Program-made: the position numbers and the translations under genes
Source: Thaumarchaeota archaeon UBA160
Lineage (GTDB): Archaea > Thermoproteota > Nitrososphaeria > Conexivisphaerales > UBA164
DNA: 10,173 bases
NCBI GenBank assembly: GCA_002506605.1
Contig: DAXX01000071.1
Span: 1-10,173, forward strand
Direction: 5' to 3'
Notes under the pieces: model-generated
What the model was told of the DNA's origin: nothing
Databases searched by the model: none
What the model saw: only the letters and a program-made list of their open reading frames with translations
Shown: piece after piece, positions 1-6,004 of the stretch
Position numbering within the stretch: position 1 is the stretch's first letter
Layout: every line of letters starts with the position of its first letter

Positions 1-2
1 AT

Positions 3-166
3 GATCGTGATATTATTGCAGTTATGAATCTTAATGGGATTGCTCTGAGCCTCTCAACCGCCCTCAGATGAGATATGTAAACCCGAATCTATGAGGGGAA
101 CCTTCGCTATTTATGGCGGGGAGGAAGTCAGAACAAAACACTAGTGATAGTCAAGATGGCCGTTGA
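3..166 (+). pseudogene. 3' remnant of IS200/IS605-type TnpB nuclease gene
   Basis: The window opens inside the C-terminal end of a TnpB-like reading frame. Codons from position 3 give DRDIIAVMNL, which matches the last RuvC motif of TnpB with its catalytic Asp (DRDxxAxxN). The frame continues to LSLSTA at about 59-62 and then shifts: the expected continuation PQMRYVNPN lies one frame over, starting at 62. One missing C in the run at 61-63 would explain this. In the second frame a TGA at 92-94 interrupts the tail, after which GEPSLFMAGRKSEQN follows, a C-terminal extension I recall from archaeal IS605-family TnpBs. The gene therefore has at least a frameshift and an in-frame stop. TnpB is an RNA-guided DNA nuclease carried by IS200/IS605 elements. 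The upstream part lies outside the window, so I cannot tell whether the RuvC core is intact. Identification is by motif memory only. Confidence 0.72.
60..135 (+). ncRNA. Probable IS605 right end / omega-RNA (reRNA) scaffold, possibly decayed
   Basis: TnpB elements encode their guide RNA at the 3' end of tnpB, running through the right end of the element into flanking DNA. Here the tnpB tail is followed by a short hairpin, CGCT-ATTTAT-GGCG (105-118, one T-G pair), and then GGGGAGGAAGTCAG (118-131). The latter is the kind of right-end sequence seen in archaeal IS200/IS605 elements. If the RNA is still made, the guide would begin close to 132-136. The hairpin and tail are visible; transcription and the exact element boundary are inferred. 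Confidence 0.4.
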
Positions 167-342
167 TCATATATTCTCAAAAAACATGATAATGTACTGA
201 ATGTGCAGGAACAGGATAGGCCACCTAAGAATAATGGTTCACAAACTATGTGCCAGAGCTAATGACGCTATGCAAAAATTATAATTTAAGAAAAATAAGG
301 AACATCTCATATATATCGTCATATATATTTGCTGATAGGAAG
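167..342. other. Region between TnpB remnant and moeA
   Basis: No gene supported. A plus-strand frame from 156 to 284 has one TGA (198-200) and reads MAVDHIFSKNMIMY, then MCRNRIGHLRIMVHKLCA. It has no recognised similarity and is too short to call. The moeA promoter lies at the right end. Confidence 0.45.
308..330 (+). promoter_or_regulatory. TATA-like region for moeA
   Basis: Two AT-alternating stretches, CATATATATC (308-317) and CATATATATTT (320-330), lie 13-35 nt before the ATG at 343. The first is at the right distance for a leaderless or near-leaderless archaeal transcript. This supports choosing 343 rather than the upstream ATG at 250. Confidence 0.4.
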
Positions 343-1485
343 ATGGTTATCTTAGTTGAAGCGATAAAAAATATAAAATTACAACTTAGAAGTGCTCCAA
401 AAACAAAAAACGTGTCTCTTTTTAAAGGAGTTAACCATATAATTGCTAAGAATGTCCACTGCCAAGAAGACCTACCTCCTCTCCCTAAGAGCATTATGGA
501 TGGTTTTGTAGTTTGTTCGAAACGAGAAAGATATGAAATAAAGGGCGAAATATCTTTACTTTCAAAACCTCCAACCTATATTAAGGACAACGAAGCGTAT
601 CAAGTTTATACTGGATCTTTATTGCCAAACAATTCTCTTTATGTAATAAAGAAAGAGTTAGCTTCAGCAAGCGGAGGCACGCTTTTTGTTAAAAGCGAAT
701 CAGCATTTGAAAAGAATTTTCTTGACATAGGCGAAGATTGTAAAAAAGGTGATATTATATTAAAAAAAGGTGAGGTTTTAAGTTCTAGGGCGGCTTTATT
801 TCTTGGTGTTGCAGGTATAAAAAAAGTTACGGTTTTTAAAAAACCAAAAATTGCTATTCTTCCTATTGGTACAGAGCTTATCGGTAAATCTGGACCTGAT
901 CTAACTGGATTTACTGCAAAAAGCTTTATAGAATCTATGATGGCAAAAGCTGAACTTTTTGATCCTGTACCTGATTCTGTAAGCGATATATCAAATGCCA
1001 TTGTGCTGCTCTCAAAAAAATACGATGTTCTTTTGACAATAGGAGGCACAGGAGTAAGTAGCAAAGATCTTACAGAAAATGCGGTTTTGGCAACTGGCGG
1101 TAAGATTATCTTTAAAGGAATAAATATTCAGCCAGGTAGGACGACAGGATTTTTCACTTTAAGCGGGAAGCCAATAATAACCCTTCCAGGAAATGCACAA
1201 GCAGCAGTGGCTGCGTTATTTGTACTGTTGCCAATAACATTGCAAGTTATGGGATATATGCCTTACATAAAAAGAGCAAGGGTACATCTTAAGCAAAAAG
1301 TGCTAGTCGAAAAAGGTTTGACTAAGATCATTTTTATTAAGTTAATAAAATATGATGGATGCACGATGGCTGAGCCTTTAAACATTAGACCTCACACTTT
1401 AAAATTTCTTCTCGAAACCGATGCTCTGCTAATAACAAACAAATCAATACCAAAAGGTTCTTTAATCAATGTTTTGCTGATTTGA
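343..1485 (+). CDS. moeA: MoeA-like molybdopterin molybdenumtransferase (divergent)
   Basis: MoeA inserts molybdate (or tungstate) into adenylylated molybdopterin in the cytoplasm, the last common step of Mo/W-cofactor synthesis. Family landmarks appear in order, numbered from the ATG at 343 (380 aa): LPPLPKSIMDGF at 44-55 (usual PPFDxSAMDGYA), YTGSLLP at 89-95, GEDCKKGD at 130-137, GTEL at 176-179, GGTGVSSKD at 234-242, PGRTTGF at 264-270 (usual PGKPTGF), LPGN at 281-284, then a domain-IV-like beta-rich tail. The ATG at 250 would add 31 residues unlike the family, so 343 is preferred. Odd points: the Lys of PGKP is Arg, and the usual D(S)N segment after GDEL is missing. At about 380 aa it is somewhat shorter than typical MoeA. 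A degenerate paralogue, or a metal-specific variant, is possible. The only other cofactor gene here is moaE, on the opposite strand about 6 kb away. Confidence 0.85.
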   Translation: MVILVEAIKNIKLQLRSAPKTKNVSLFKGVNHIIAKNVHCQEDLPPLPKSIMDGFVVCSKRERYEIKGEISLLSKPPTYIKDNEAYQVYTGSLLPNNSLYVIKKELASASGGTLFVKSESAFEKNFLDIGEDCKKGDIILKKGEVLSSRAALFLGVAGIKKVTVFKKPKIAILPIGTELIGKSGPDLTGFTAKSFIESMMAKAELFDPVPDSVSDISNAIVLLSKKYDVLLTIGGTGVSSKDLTENAVLATGGKIIFKGINIQPGRTTGFFTLSGKPIITLPGNAQAAVAALFVLLPITLQVMGYMPYIKRARVHLKQKVLVEKGLTKIIFIKLIKYDGCTMAEPLNIRPHTLKFLLETDALLITNKSIPKGSLINVLLI

Positions 1486-1493
1486 GCAAAAGC

Positions 1494-1513
1494 GTTATAA
1501 TATGTAAATTTAA
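1494..1513 (+). promoter_or_regulatory. TATA-like box(es) before aIF1A
   Basis: The 46-nt gap after moeA holds two AT boxes, TTATAATATG around 1496-1504 and AAATTTAA at 1506-1513. They lie 19-38 nt before the ATG at 1532. Either could give a leaderless or short-leader transcript, suggesting aIF1A has its own promoter rather than relying on moeA read-through. There is no clear GGAGGTG Shine-Dalgarno; AGGGGAAG sits just before the ATG. Confidence 0.4.
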
Positions 1514-1531
1514 TTTAATTAGGGGAAGAAA

Positions 1532-1843
1532 ATGGGAAAGCGAAAGGTGTTAAGCGAAGCTGAGCTTAAAGATCTAGTTCTCCCTGAACAGGGAGAACTT
1601 TTAGGAGTTGTAGAAAAACTGCTTGGTAGCGATCATGCTATGATAAGGTGCACTGACGAAAAAGTTAGGCTTGGCAGAATAAGAGGAAAATTAAAAAGAA
1701 AAATATGGATAAGGGAAGGAGATGTTGTGCTTGTAGCGCCATGGCCCTTTGACGATACTAAATGCGACATCCTTTGGAGGTATACTGTTGCTCATGTAGA
1801 TTGGTTAAAGCAAAACAACTATTTACCCCCAGGTTTTATCTAA
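1532..1843 (+). CDS. eif1a: Translation initiation factor 1A (aIF1A)
   Basis: This 103-residue protein matches archaeal aIF1A, the S1-type OB-fold factor (bacterial IF1 counterpart) that binds the A site of the small ribosomal subunit during start-codon selection. Visible features are a short basic N-terminus (MGKRK), an OB fold from about residue 19 (EQGELLGVVEKLLGSDHAMI) through RGKLKRKIWIREGDVVLV at 51-68, and the family-typical W-P/D-F...CDILWRY segment at 71-84. A short C-terminal helix ends in WLKQNNYLPPGFI. Length is normal for the archaeal form, and the long acidic tail of eukaryotic eIF1A is absent. It follows moeA on the same strand after 46 nt and is convergent with the transporter gene at 1887. 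The ATG at 1532 is the only sensible start. Confidence 0.95.
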   Translation: MGKRKVLSEAELKDLVLPEQGELLGVVEKLLGSDHAMIRCTDEKVRLGRIRGKLKRKIWIREGDVVLVAPWPFDDTKCDILWRYTVAHVDWLKQNNYLPPGFI

Positions 1844-1871
1844 AAAAGGCGTTATCATTTTAAAACAAAAA
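1842..1871 (-). terminator. Poly-T stretches ending the minus-strand transporter operon
   Basis: On the minus strand, past the transporter stop at 1887, the sequence has two T runs (A runs 1862-1865/1867-1871 and 1842-1847 on the plus strand). Archaeal RNA polymerase typically terminates on such runs without a hairpin. The second run overlaps the aIF1A stop codon. Inference from sequence only. Confidence 0.3.
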
Positions 1872-1886
1872 TTACAAGAAGCGGTT

Positions 1887-2729
1887 CTATTTAAAAAAGA
1901 ATCCGGCTCCTACGAACACTAACACAAGGCCAGCTAAGCTAAAGCTAGTAAAACTACCAAGCACAACTGAAGCTATTGCGATAAAAACTGAATCCAAGTT
2001 GGTCAAAACGTTTATAAGGTTCATTAGCTTGAATTTATCGCCTAATCGTGTGCTTATGTTATAAGAGGCCAGCTCTAGATAAAGCCCCAAACTCACACAT
2101 ATTCCTGCAAAAATTCCGAAAAGTGTTCCTTTTATTGTAAACTCTGAACCGAAAAAAAATGTAAGTGGTAAGAATATGAATAATTCAAAAAAAGTTATCC
2201 AAAAGCTTTCAACAATTTCAAATCCTTCTAGTGACGAATATGCTGTAAGGTAAGATGAGACGCCATAAAGAGTTGCTATTATTATGCCGATTACAAGGTC
2301 TATAAAGTTAAAGCCTGACGAACCTGTGACTTGGGACACTATCATGCCTGTGGTTACAAGTAGAACTGCTAACGAAACTCTTACCGTGTCAGCTCCTTTA
2401 GGTTTATTTTTTTTATAAGAAATCATGTAAAATATTAAGATCGATGATGGAACATAAACGTAGGCAGAAGAAAGAAAACTGAACTTGATTATGTTAAAAA
2501 GCAAATAGTTAGCTGTAGCAAAAAGTAGGCCTGAAATTATCCACTCTTTTTTAGGCAAAATGAACTTTCTTGTAGAAAAAACAAAACTTGCTAATGAAGC
2601 TAGAAGATATGTAACTAGGCCTATTGTGCCTGCGTTCATCCCTAACTTTAGTGAAACAGCAATAAAACTTCCCCAAAAACCATACATTATTGCGCTGATA
2701 GAAGAAAAAACAAGAATTTTTTCATTCAT
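1887..2729 (-). CDS. DMT-superfamily (EamA-like) membrane transporter
   Basis: The 280-residue protein is almost entirely hydrophobic. Roughly ten membrane-spanning segments alternate with short polar or basic loops (STRKFILPKKEW near 52-64, KKNKPKGADTVR near 106-117). This size and topology, two five-helix halves with an internal break around residue 135, fit the drug/metabolite transporter superfamily. The substrate cannot be read from sequence. The helix-3/4 segment FATANYLLFNIIKFSFLSSA resembles the EamA motif region. The ATG at 2729 overlaps the stop of the upstream 415-residue protein by four bases (ATGA), so the two are almost certainly cotranslated. It is the last gene of the operon and converges on aIF1A. 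A GRP-type sugar-uptake family member, which has a similar helix count, is an alternative. Confidence 0.7.
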   Translation of the reverse strand: MNEKILVFSSISAIMYGFWGSFIAVSLKLGMNAGTIGLVTYLLASLASFVFSTRKFILPKKEWIISGLLFATANYLLFNIIKFSFLSSAYVYVPSSILIFYMISYKKNKPKGADTVRVSLAVLLVTTGMIVSQVTGSSGFNFIDLVIGIIIATLYGVSSYLTAYSSLEGFEIVESFWITFFELFIFLPLTFFFGSEFTIKGTLFGIFAGICVSLGLYLELASYNISTRLGDKFKLMNLINVLTNLDSVFIAIASVVLGSFTSFSLAGLVLVFVGAGFFFK

Positions 2730-3973
2730 TTATTTTTCATCAGTTTTGTAAATAAATAGCCGGCCAAAAATATAAATACAGTAGAGCTAACAATAAGCAA
2801 AATAGCTATGTTTATCGGACCTTCTTGTTTAAAAAAAGCCAAAAGAAAGGCATCCAGCAAGGAAGCAAAGCCCATCGCTGCCAAAGTGTATGTAAAAAGC
2901 ATGTTCCATCTCTCTAATGCTAGCTCATGATACATTTCAATAGACTCGTTTAACAGATTCATCTTTTCATCAAAAATATGTTTTAAATCGTCATTTCCCA
3001 TTTCTCTTTCTCCAATAATCAGAGCCCGCTTAACGCCTTTGTATATGGTTGAAGCTATAGCATAATAAAAATCTAACATATCTGTAAGCTCGGCTTTTAA
3101 TTTTGCCATTTGATTTTTCGTCTTTTCGCTTAACTGCATTTTAATCTCATAAATAGAAAGCAAAACGTGTTGAAGCCGCAGGGGCTCAATTTCTACAAGA
3201 TAATCGATAAAAACAGGGAGATAAGGATCTATTTTGCTTATTGAAACTTTGCATTCTTTAAACTCTTCAGAAATTTCTTCATAAAACGCGGAAAGGCTTA
3301 GATCAGTTATGGCTTGGAACTTATTTAAAGGTTCATCGTAAAATATTACAGACATATTGTGTTCAGAATAAAAAAGATCTATGCCTTCTATCATACTGGC
3401 GTTTTTTGAAACAACCTCCTTAACTACGTTTAGATTTGCTTCATGATAACCTGGATCTGATTCTATTATTCCGTATAATTCCCTATCGTCTGGTTTATAA
3501 CTTTCGTTTAAAAAGAGGGAAACATATAATTCCCTATATTTTGATTGAATATCCTTAAAAAAAGCGCTTAGGAATTCATCCATAGCAACGCCCTCTATCT
3601 GAAAAGAGCCTTTGTGTTGAAAACTAATGAGTTCCTCTGTTGAAACTTCTTTTGGATTTAGAATTATCAGGATGATTATAGAGTTGATAAAAGCAGAGAA
3701 ACTTCTTAAGTATACATACGCGTTCCCTTCAAGTTCAAGCTCTTTATTAAAAGCTCTGTACGTCCCTAAAAATAATGAAATTTCTGACATGTCTACATAA
3801 GAGTTTCCGAAATTTATCTTTAAAGAATGAAGAAATGCGAACAATTCTGGAGAACTTTTACAATCCTTTTTGGTTTTATAAAACTTGTTGTTCTTATAGC
3901 TTTGCTCTTCGACCTTTTTTGCGCTTTCAAAGGTATAAATATAACCTATTGCCAAAATTTTATGGTAAGCCAT
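2726..3973 (-). CDS. Unrecognised protein with coiled-coil stalk and two C-terminal TM helices
   Basis: I do not recognise a family for this 415-residue protein. It has no signal peptide. Residues 1-250 look like a soluble alpha/beta region: KILAIGYIYTF at 5-15, a very hydrophobic strand around 97-105, and SVIFYDEP further on. Residues from about 260 to 355 are long, charged helices likely to form a coiled-coil or helical bundle. Two membrane helices follow at 358-381 and 389-409, joined by a short KQEGPIN loop, with a basic tail KLMKNK. This order resembles CorA-type channels, but the hallmark GMN motif is absent, so I do not call it CorA. The 14-base overlap with the upstream acetyltransferase and the ATGA overlap with the downstream transporter put it in the middle of a translationally coupled operon. 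It may be a partner of the transporter or a membrane sensor. Confidence 0.75.
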   Translation of the reverse strand: MAYHKILAIGYIYTFESAKKVEEQSYKNNKFYKTKKDCKSSPELFAFLHSLKINFGNSYVDMSEISLFLGTYRAFNKELELEGNAYVYLRSFSAFINSIIILIILNPKEVSTEELISFQHKGSFQIEGVAMDEFLSAFFKDIQSKYRELYVSLFLNESYKPDDRELYGIIESDPGYHEANLNVVKEVVSKNASMIEGIDLFYSEHNMSVIFYDEPLNKFQAITDLSLSAFYEEISEEFKECKVSISKIDPYLPVFIDYLVEIEPLRLQHVLLSIYEIKMQLSEKTKNQMAKLKAELTDMLDFYYAIASTIYKGVKRALIIGEREMGNDDLKHIFDEKMNLLNESIEMYHELALERWNMLFTYTLAAMGFASLLDAFLLAFFKQEGPINIAILLIVSSTVFIFLAGYLFTKLMKNK

Positions 3974-4451
3974 TGATCCTGTCCCCTTTCATCATTATGT
4001 AAGAAACCTTTCTGTAACCAAATTTTTCATAAAGCCTTATTGCGTTTTCGTTTTGCAAGTTAACATCGAGCTTTATGGCTACGCAGCCCTTTTGTTTTGC
4101 ATAATTTTCCACCTCTTTTATAAGCGAAGACCCTACGCCCATATTCCTGTATTCTTTTTTAACTACTAGATCCCAGAAATCGGCTACATCTCCTTCTATT
4201 ACTACTATTGCATAACCCACGAGTTTTCCGTCAATTCTTGCAGCAATCACAGCAGCGTTCTTTGATTTTATAAGATGCTCTAACTGTTGTTCCAAAATTT
4301 CGCTAGCTTTTTCGCTTATATGATTGATGTCAAGAGCTATATTCATTTCTATTTCAATATCTGTTATATAATTTTCATGAAGAGCTTCAATCATCATTTC
4401 TTTAGCTTCTTTGACCTCTTCAGGCTTAAGTTTTGATATTTCAAGCCTCAT
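3960..4451 (-). CDS. GNAT-family N-acetyltransferase (RimI-like)
   Basis: This is a 163-residue GCN5-related acetyltransferase that uses acetyl-CoA to acetylate an amine. Motif A is clear: FWDLVVKKEYRNMGVGSSLI at about 92-111, with RNMGVG (102-107) as the R/QxxGxG/A pyrophosphate-binding loop. It is followed by NAIRLYEKFGY (136-146), the motif-B segment typical of RimI/ArdI-type N-terminal protein acetyltransferases. The N-terminal 60 residues are an unusually charged helical section (KLKPEEVKEAKEMM). RimI-like enzymes in archaea often acetylate protein N-termini, but small-molecule or antibiotic acetyltransferases share the fold, so the substrate is open. It is the first gene of the operon and its end overlaps the next gene by 14 bases. 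The ATG at 4451 is supported by a well-placed TATA box. A role in modifying whatever the downstream transporter moves is possible but not shown. Confidence 0.88.
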   Translation of the reverse strand: MRLEISKLKPEEVKEAKEMMIEALHENYITDIEIEMNIALDINHISEKASEILEQQLEHLIKSKNAAVIAARIDGKLVGYAIVVIEGDVADFWDLVVKKEYRNMGVGSSLIKEVENYAKQKGCVAIKLDVNLQNENAIRLYEKFGYRKVSYIMMKGDRINGLP

Positions 4452-4472
4452 GAAAAATAATTATTTGCTAAA

Positions 4473-4480
4473 AATATAAA
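4473..4480 (-). promoter_or_regulatory. TATA box of the GNAT-membrane protein-DMT operon
   Basis: Read on the minus strand this is TTTATATT, centred about 26 nt before the ATG at 4451. That is the spacing expected for a leaderless archaeal transcript starting at the ATG itself. Confidence 0.55.
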
Positions 4481-4534
4481 GTTATGCATATAAAACTTAA
4501 TGAACGCATAATGTTTATAAATCTATTTGAAACT

Positions 4535-4681
4535 TGCTGTGTTGAATAAATATTAAAAACGTTTTTTAAGATATAAAGATATAAAAATCATATAATTTTA
4601 TAAATGATATGACTAAATACTAAACGTACTGATTATTTTTAACTATCTCGATAACAAGCTTTTGAAGTATTCAACACAGCA
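4535..4681. mobile_element. MITE-like unit with 14-bp perfect terminal inverted repeats
   Basis: TGCTGTGTTGAATA at 4535-4548 is repeated exactly inverted as TATTCAACACAGCA at 4668-4681. Further inside, the arms stay only partly complementary. The 147-bp unit has no reading frame and is very AT-rich. It contains an 8-bp tandem duplication (GATATAAA at 4570-4577 and 4578-4585) and an inner imperfect palindrome at 4587-4608. The compact size, GC-richer termini and lack of coding fit a miniature inverted-repeat transposable element mobilised by an IS elsewhere. No convincing target-site duplication is visible on either side, so it may be old, or it may instead be a regulatory or transcribed hairpin. 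Confidence 0.5.
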
Positions 4682-4806
4682 TGTTATTAGCATGATTTAA
4701 ATAGTGACGCTTAATATTTAGTAATATAATTGCTAAAATTTTATGTTTTTAATAACATAACAGAACATATTTAATAATAATTCAGGATAACAAAGTTTGT
4801 AGAAAT

Positions 4807-4814
4807 GTTTAAAT
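4807..4814 (+). promoter_or_regulatory. TATA box that decides the phosphodiesterase start
   Basis: GTTTAAAT is centred about 33 nt before the ATG at 4844, giving a predicted start of transcription near 4837. The alternative ATG at 4805 would lie upstream of this box, so its transcript would not include that codon. Confidence 0.5.
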
Positions 4815-4843
4815 GTACAAGAGTTTTTATATTATTTTCTAAA

Positions 4844-6004
4844 ATGAATTTTGTAAAACCGGATTATAATGGAGGAAGCATTGCCAACATTTATGGAAGC
4901 ATACTGAAAAACTTTGGAATAAATAGCAATAGAAAACCATTAAAAAGGGATCTTGATAAGAGCGGAAAATTTGTGCTAGCTATATTTGATGCGTTCGGCG
5001 AGAAAACCCTTGAAAAAGGATTAGAAAAAGGGTTTATAGATAAAAAAATGTTAGAAAAATTTGATCATGAAACAATTACCAGCATATTTCCATCCACTAC
5101 AGCATGTGCTATGCTCAGTTTTTATACAGGGCTAACTCCAGGCGAACATGGAGTTATGGGTTTCACAACATACATAAAGGAACTTGGAACAATAGTCAAC
5201 ATGTTAAACCTTTCGCATCCTTCACAGGAGACGCCACTGCCTCTTATTTATCAGAACTTTTCAAAATACATTTCTGAAAAAGCAGTTCCTATTGGAGACA
5301 GACTTGCAGAAAAAGGAATATCAGGGTATTCAATAGTTCCAGCAAGCATATATGAATCTCCAACAACTCAATTCCATCACAGAAATCTAAGAATGGTTAA
5401 ATACTATTATCCTTGGGATGCTTTCCAAGCAGCAAAAAAGATACTTACAGAAAACGACAGCGTTTTTCTTAACATTTATATACCTACGGTTGACACACTT
5501 TCGCATCACTATGGGCCCTTTTCACCAGAAACTTTATCTTCGGCTTCTGACCTTCTTAAACTGCTTTTGAGTTCTTTAGAAGGAATCAAAGATTTAACTT
5601 TGTTGCTTACTGCAGACCATGGGCAAACAGACAACGTTGTAAGTCACGTAGTAGATGATTCTCTGATGGACCTTCTTGAAATGCCTCCTTGGGGCGATTC
5701 AAGGGCTGCTTTTATGAAAGTTAAAGATGAAACAAAACTTAGAAAGTACTTTGAAGAAACTCTAAAAGGGTTTGAACTTTTTACGCGCGAAGAATATCTC
5801 AAAGAGGGGTTCCTTGGCGAGACTGTAGATCCAAAGTTTGCCGATAGACTAGGAGATATACTTGCGGTGCCAAAGGTTCCAGAATCGCTTATTTATTCTT
5901 ACAGGGGTCCAGAAGGGGATAAGGACTATATAGCCTTTAAAGGACATCATGGCGGTTTGACGGAAGAGGAACAGCTCGTACCTCTACTTATTTACAGAGG
6001 CTAA
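4844..6004 (+). CDS. Alkaline-phosphatase-superfamily phosphodiesterase / nucleotide pyrophosphatase
   Basis: This is a 386-residue two-metal hydrolase of the type I phosphodiesterase/nucleotide pyrophosphatase clan. It cleaves phosphate mono- or diesters by way of a Thr nucleophile. The whole metal/nucleophile set is visible (numbered from 4844): Asp49 in FDAFG, the Thr pair 85-86 in FPSTTACAML followed by TGLTPGEHGVMGF, Asp217 and His221 in PTVDTLSHHYGP, Asp258-His259 in TADHGQTDN, and His368/369 in GHHGG near the C-terminus. No signal peptide or membrane helix is evident, so it is probably cytoplasmic. The start at 4844 (MNFVKPDYNGG) is chosen over 4805 because PDYxGGSIxNI is, as I recall, the normal beginning of archaeal members and because a TATA box falls between the two ATGs. 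The substrate is unknown: nucleotide, phospholipid head group or phosphonate are all possible. Its stop overlaps the Bud32 stop on the other strand. Confidence 0.88.
   Translation: MNFVKPDYNGGSIANIYGSILKNFGINSNRKPLKRDLDKSGKFVLAIFDAFGEKTLEKGLEKGFIDKKMLEKFDHETITSIFPSTTACAMLSFYTGLTPGEHGVMGFTTYIKELGTIVNMLNLSHPSQETPLPLIYQNFSKYISEKAVPIGDRLAEKGISGYSIVPASIYESPTTQFHHRNLRMVKYYYPWDAFQAAKKILTENDSVFLNIYIPTVDTLSHHYGPFSPETLSSASDLLKLLLSSLEGIKDLTLLLTADHGQTDNVVSHVVDDSLMDLLEMPPWGDSRAAFMKVKDETKLRKYFEETLKGFELFTREEYLKEGFLGETVDPKFADRLGDILAVPKVPESLIYSYRGPEGDKDYIAFKGHHGGLTEEEQLVPLLIYRG

Larger units (their letters stand above)
4452..4843. other. 392-nt intergenic region between divergent genes
   Basis: This gap separates the divergent GNAT and phosphodiesterase genes. 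It holds the minus-strand TATA box (4473-4480), the 147-bp inverted-repeat unit (4535-4681), a 7-bp hairpin TTATGTT/AACATAA with a 6-nt loop (4741-4760), and the plus-strand TATA box near 4808. I see no tRNA, C/D-box pattern or small gene in it. The hairpin lies about 84 nt before the start at 4844 and could be an operator, but it is AT-only apart from one pair. Confidence 0.6.

Noticed and set aside
156..284. Small gene between the TnpB remnant and moeA
   Set aside because: The frame contains a stop at 198-200, shows no recognisable motif and overlaps the start of the moeA upstream region.
250..342. Upstream ATG of the moeA frame adding 31 residues
   Set aside because: The extension has no MoeA-like sequence, and TATA-like boxes at 308-330 lie inside it. 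Homology starts at the ATG at 343.
639..1064. Long antisense open frame within moeA
   Set aside because: Low-complexity Ser/Pro/Phe translation opposite a well-supported gene; a shadow frame.
4560..4660. Possible C/D-box small RNA (CTGA at 4629-4632 and ATGATAT upstream)
   Set aside because: No proper RUGAUGA C box and no paired terminal stem; the TGATAT match is expected by chance in AT-rich DNA.
4535..4681. CRISPR-like repeat arrangement
   Set aside because: There are only two copies, in inverted orientation, with no regular direct repeats or spacers.
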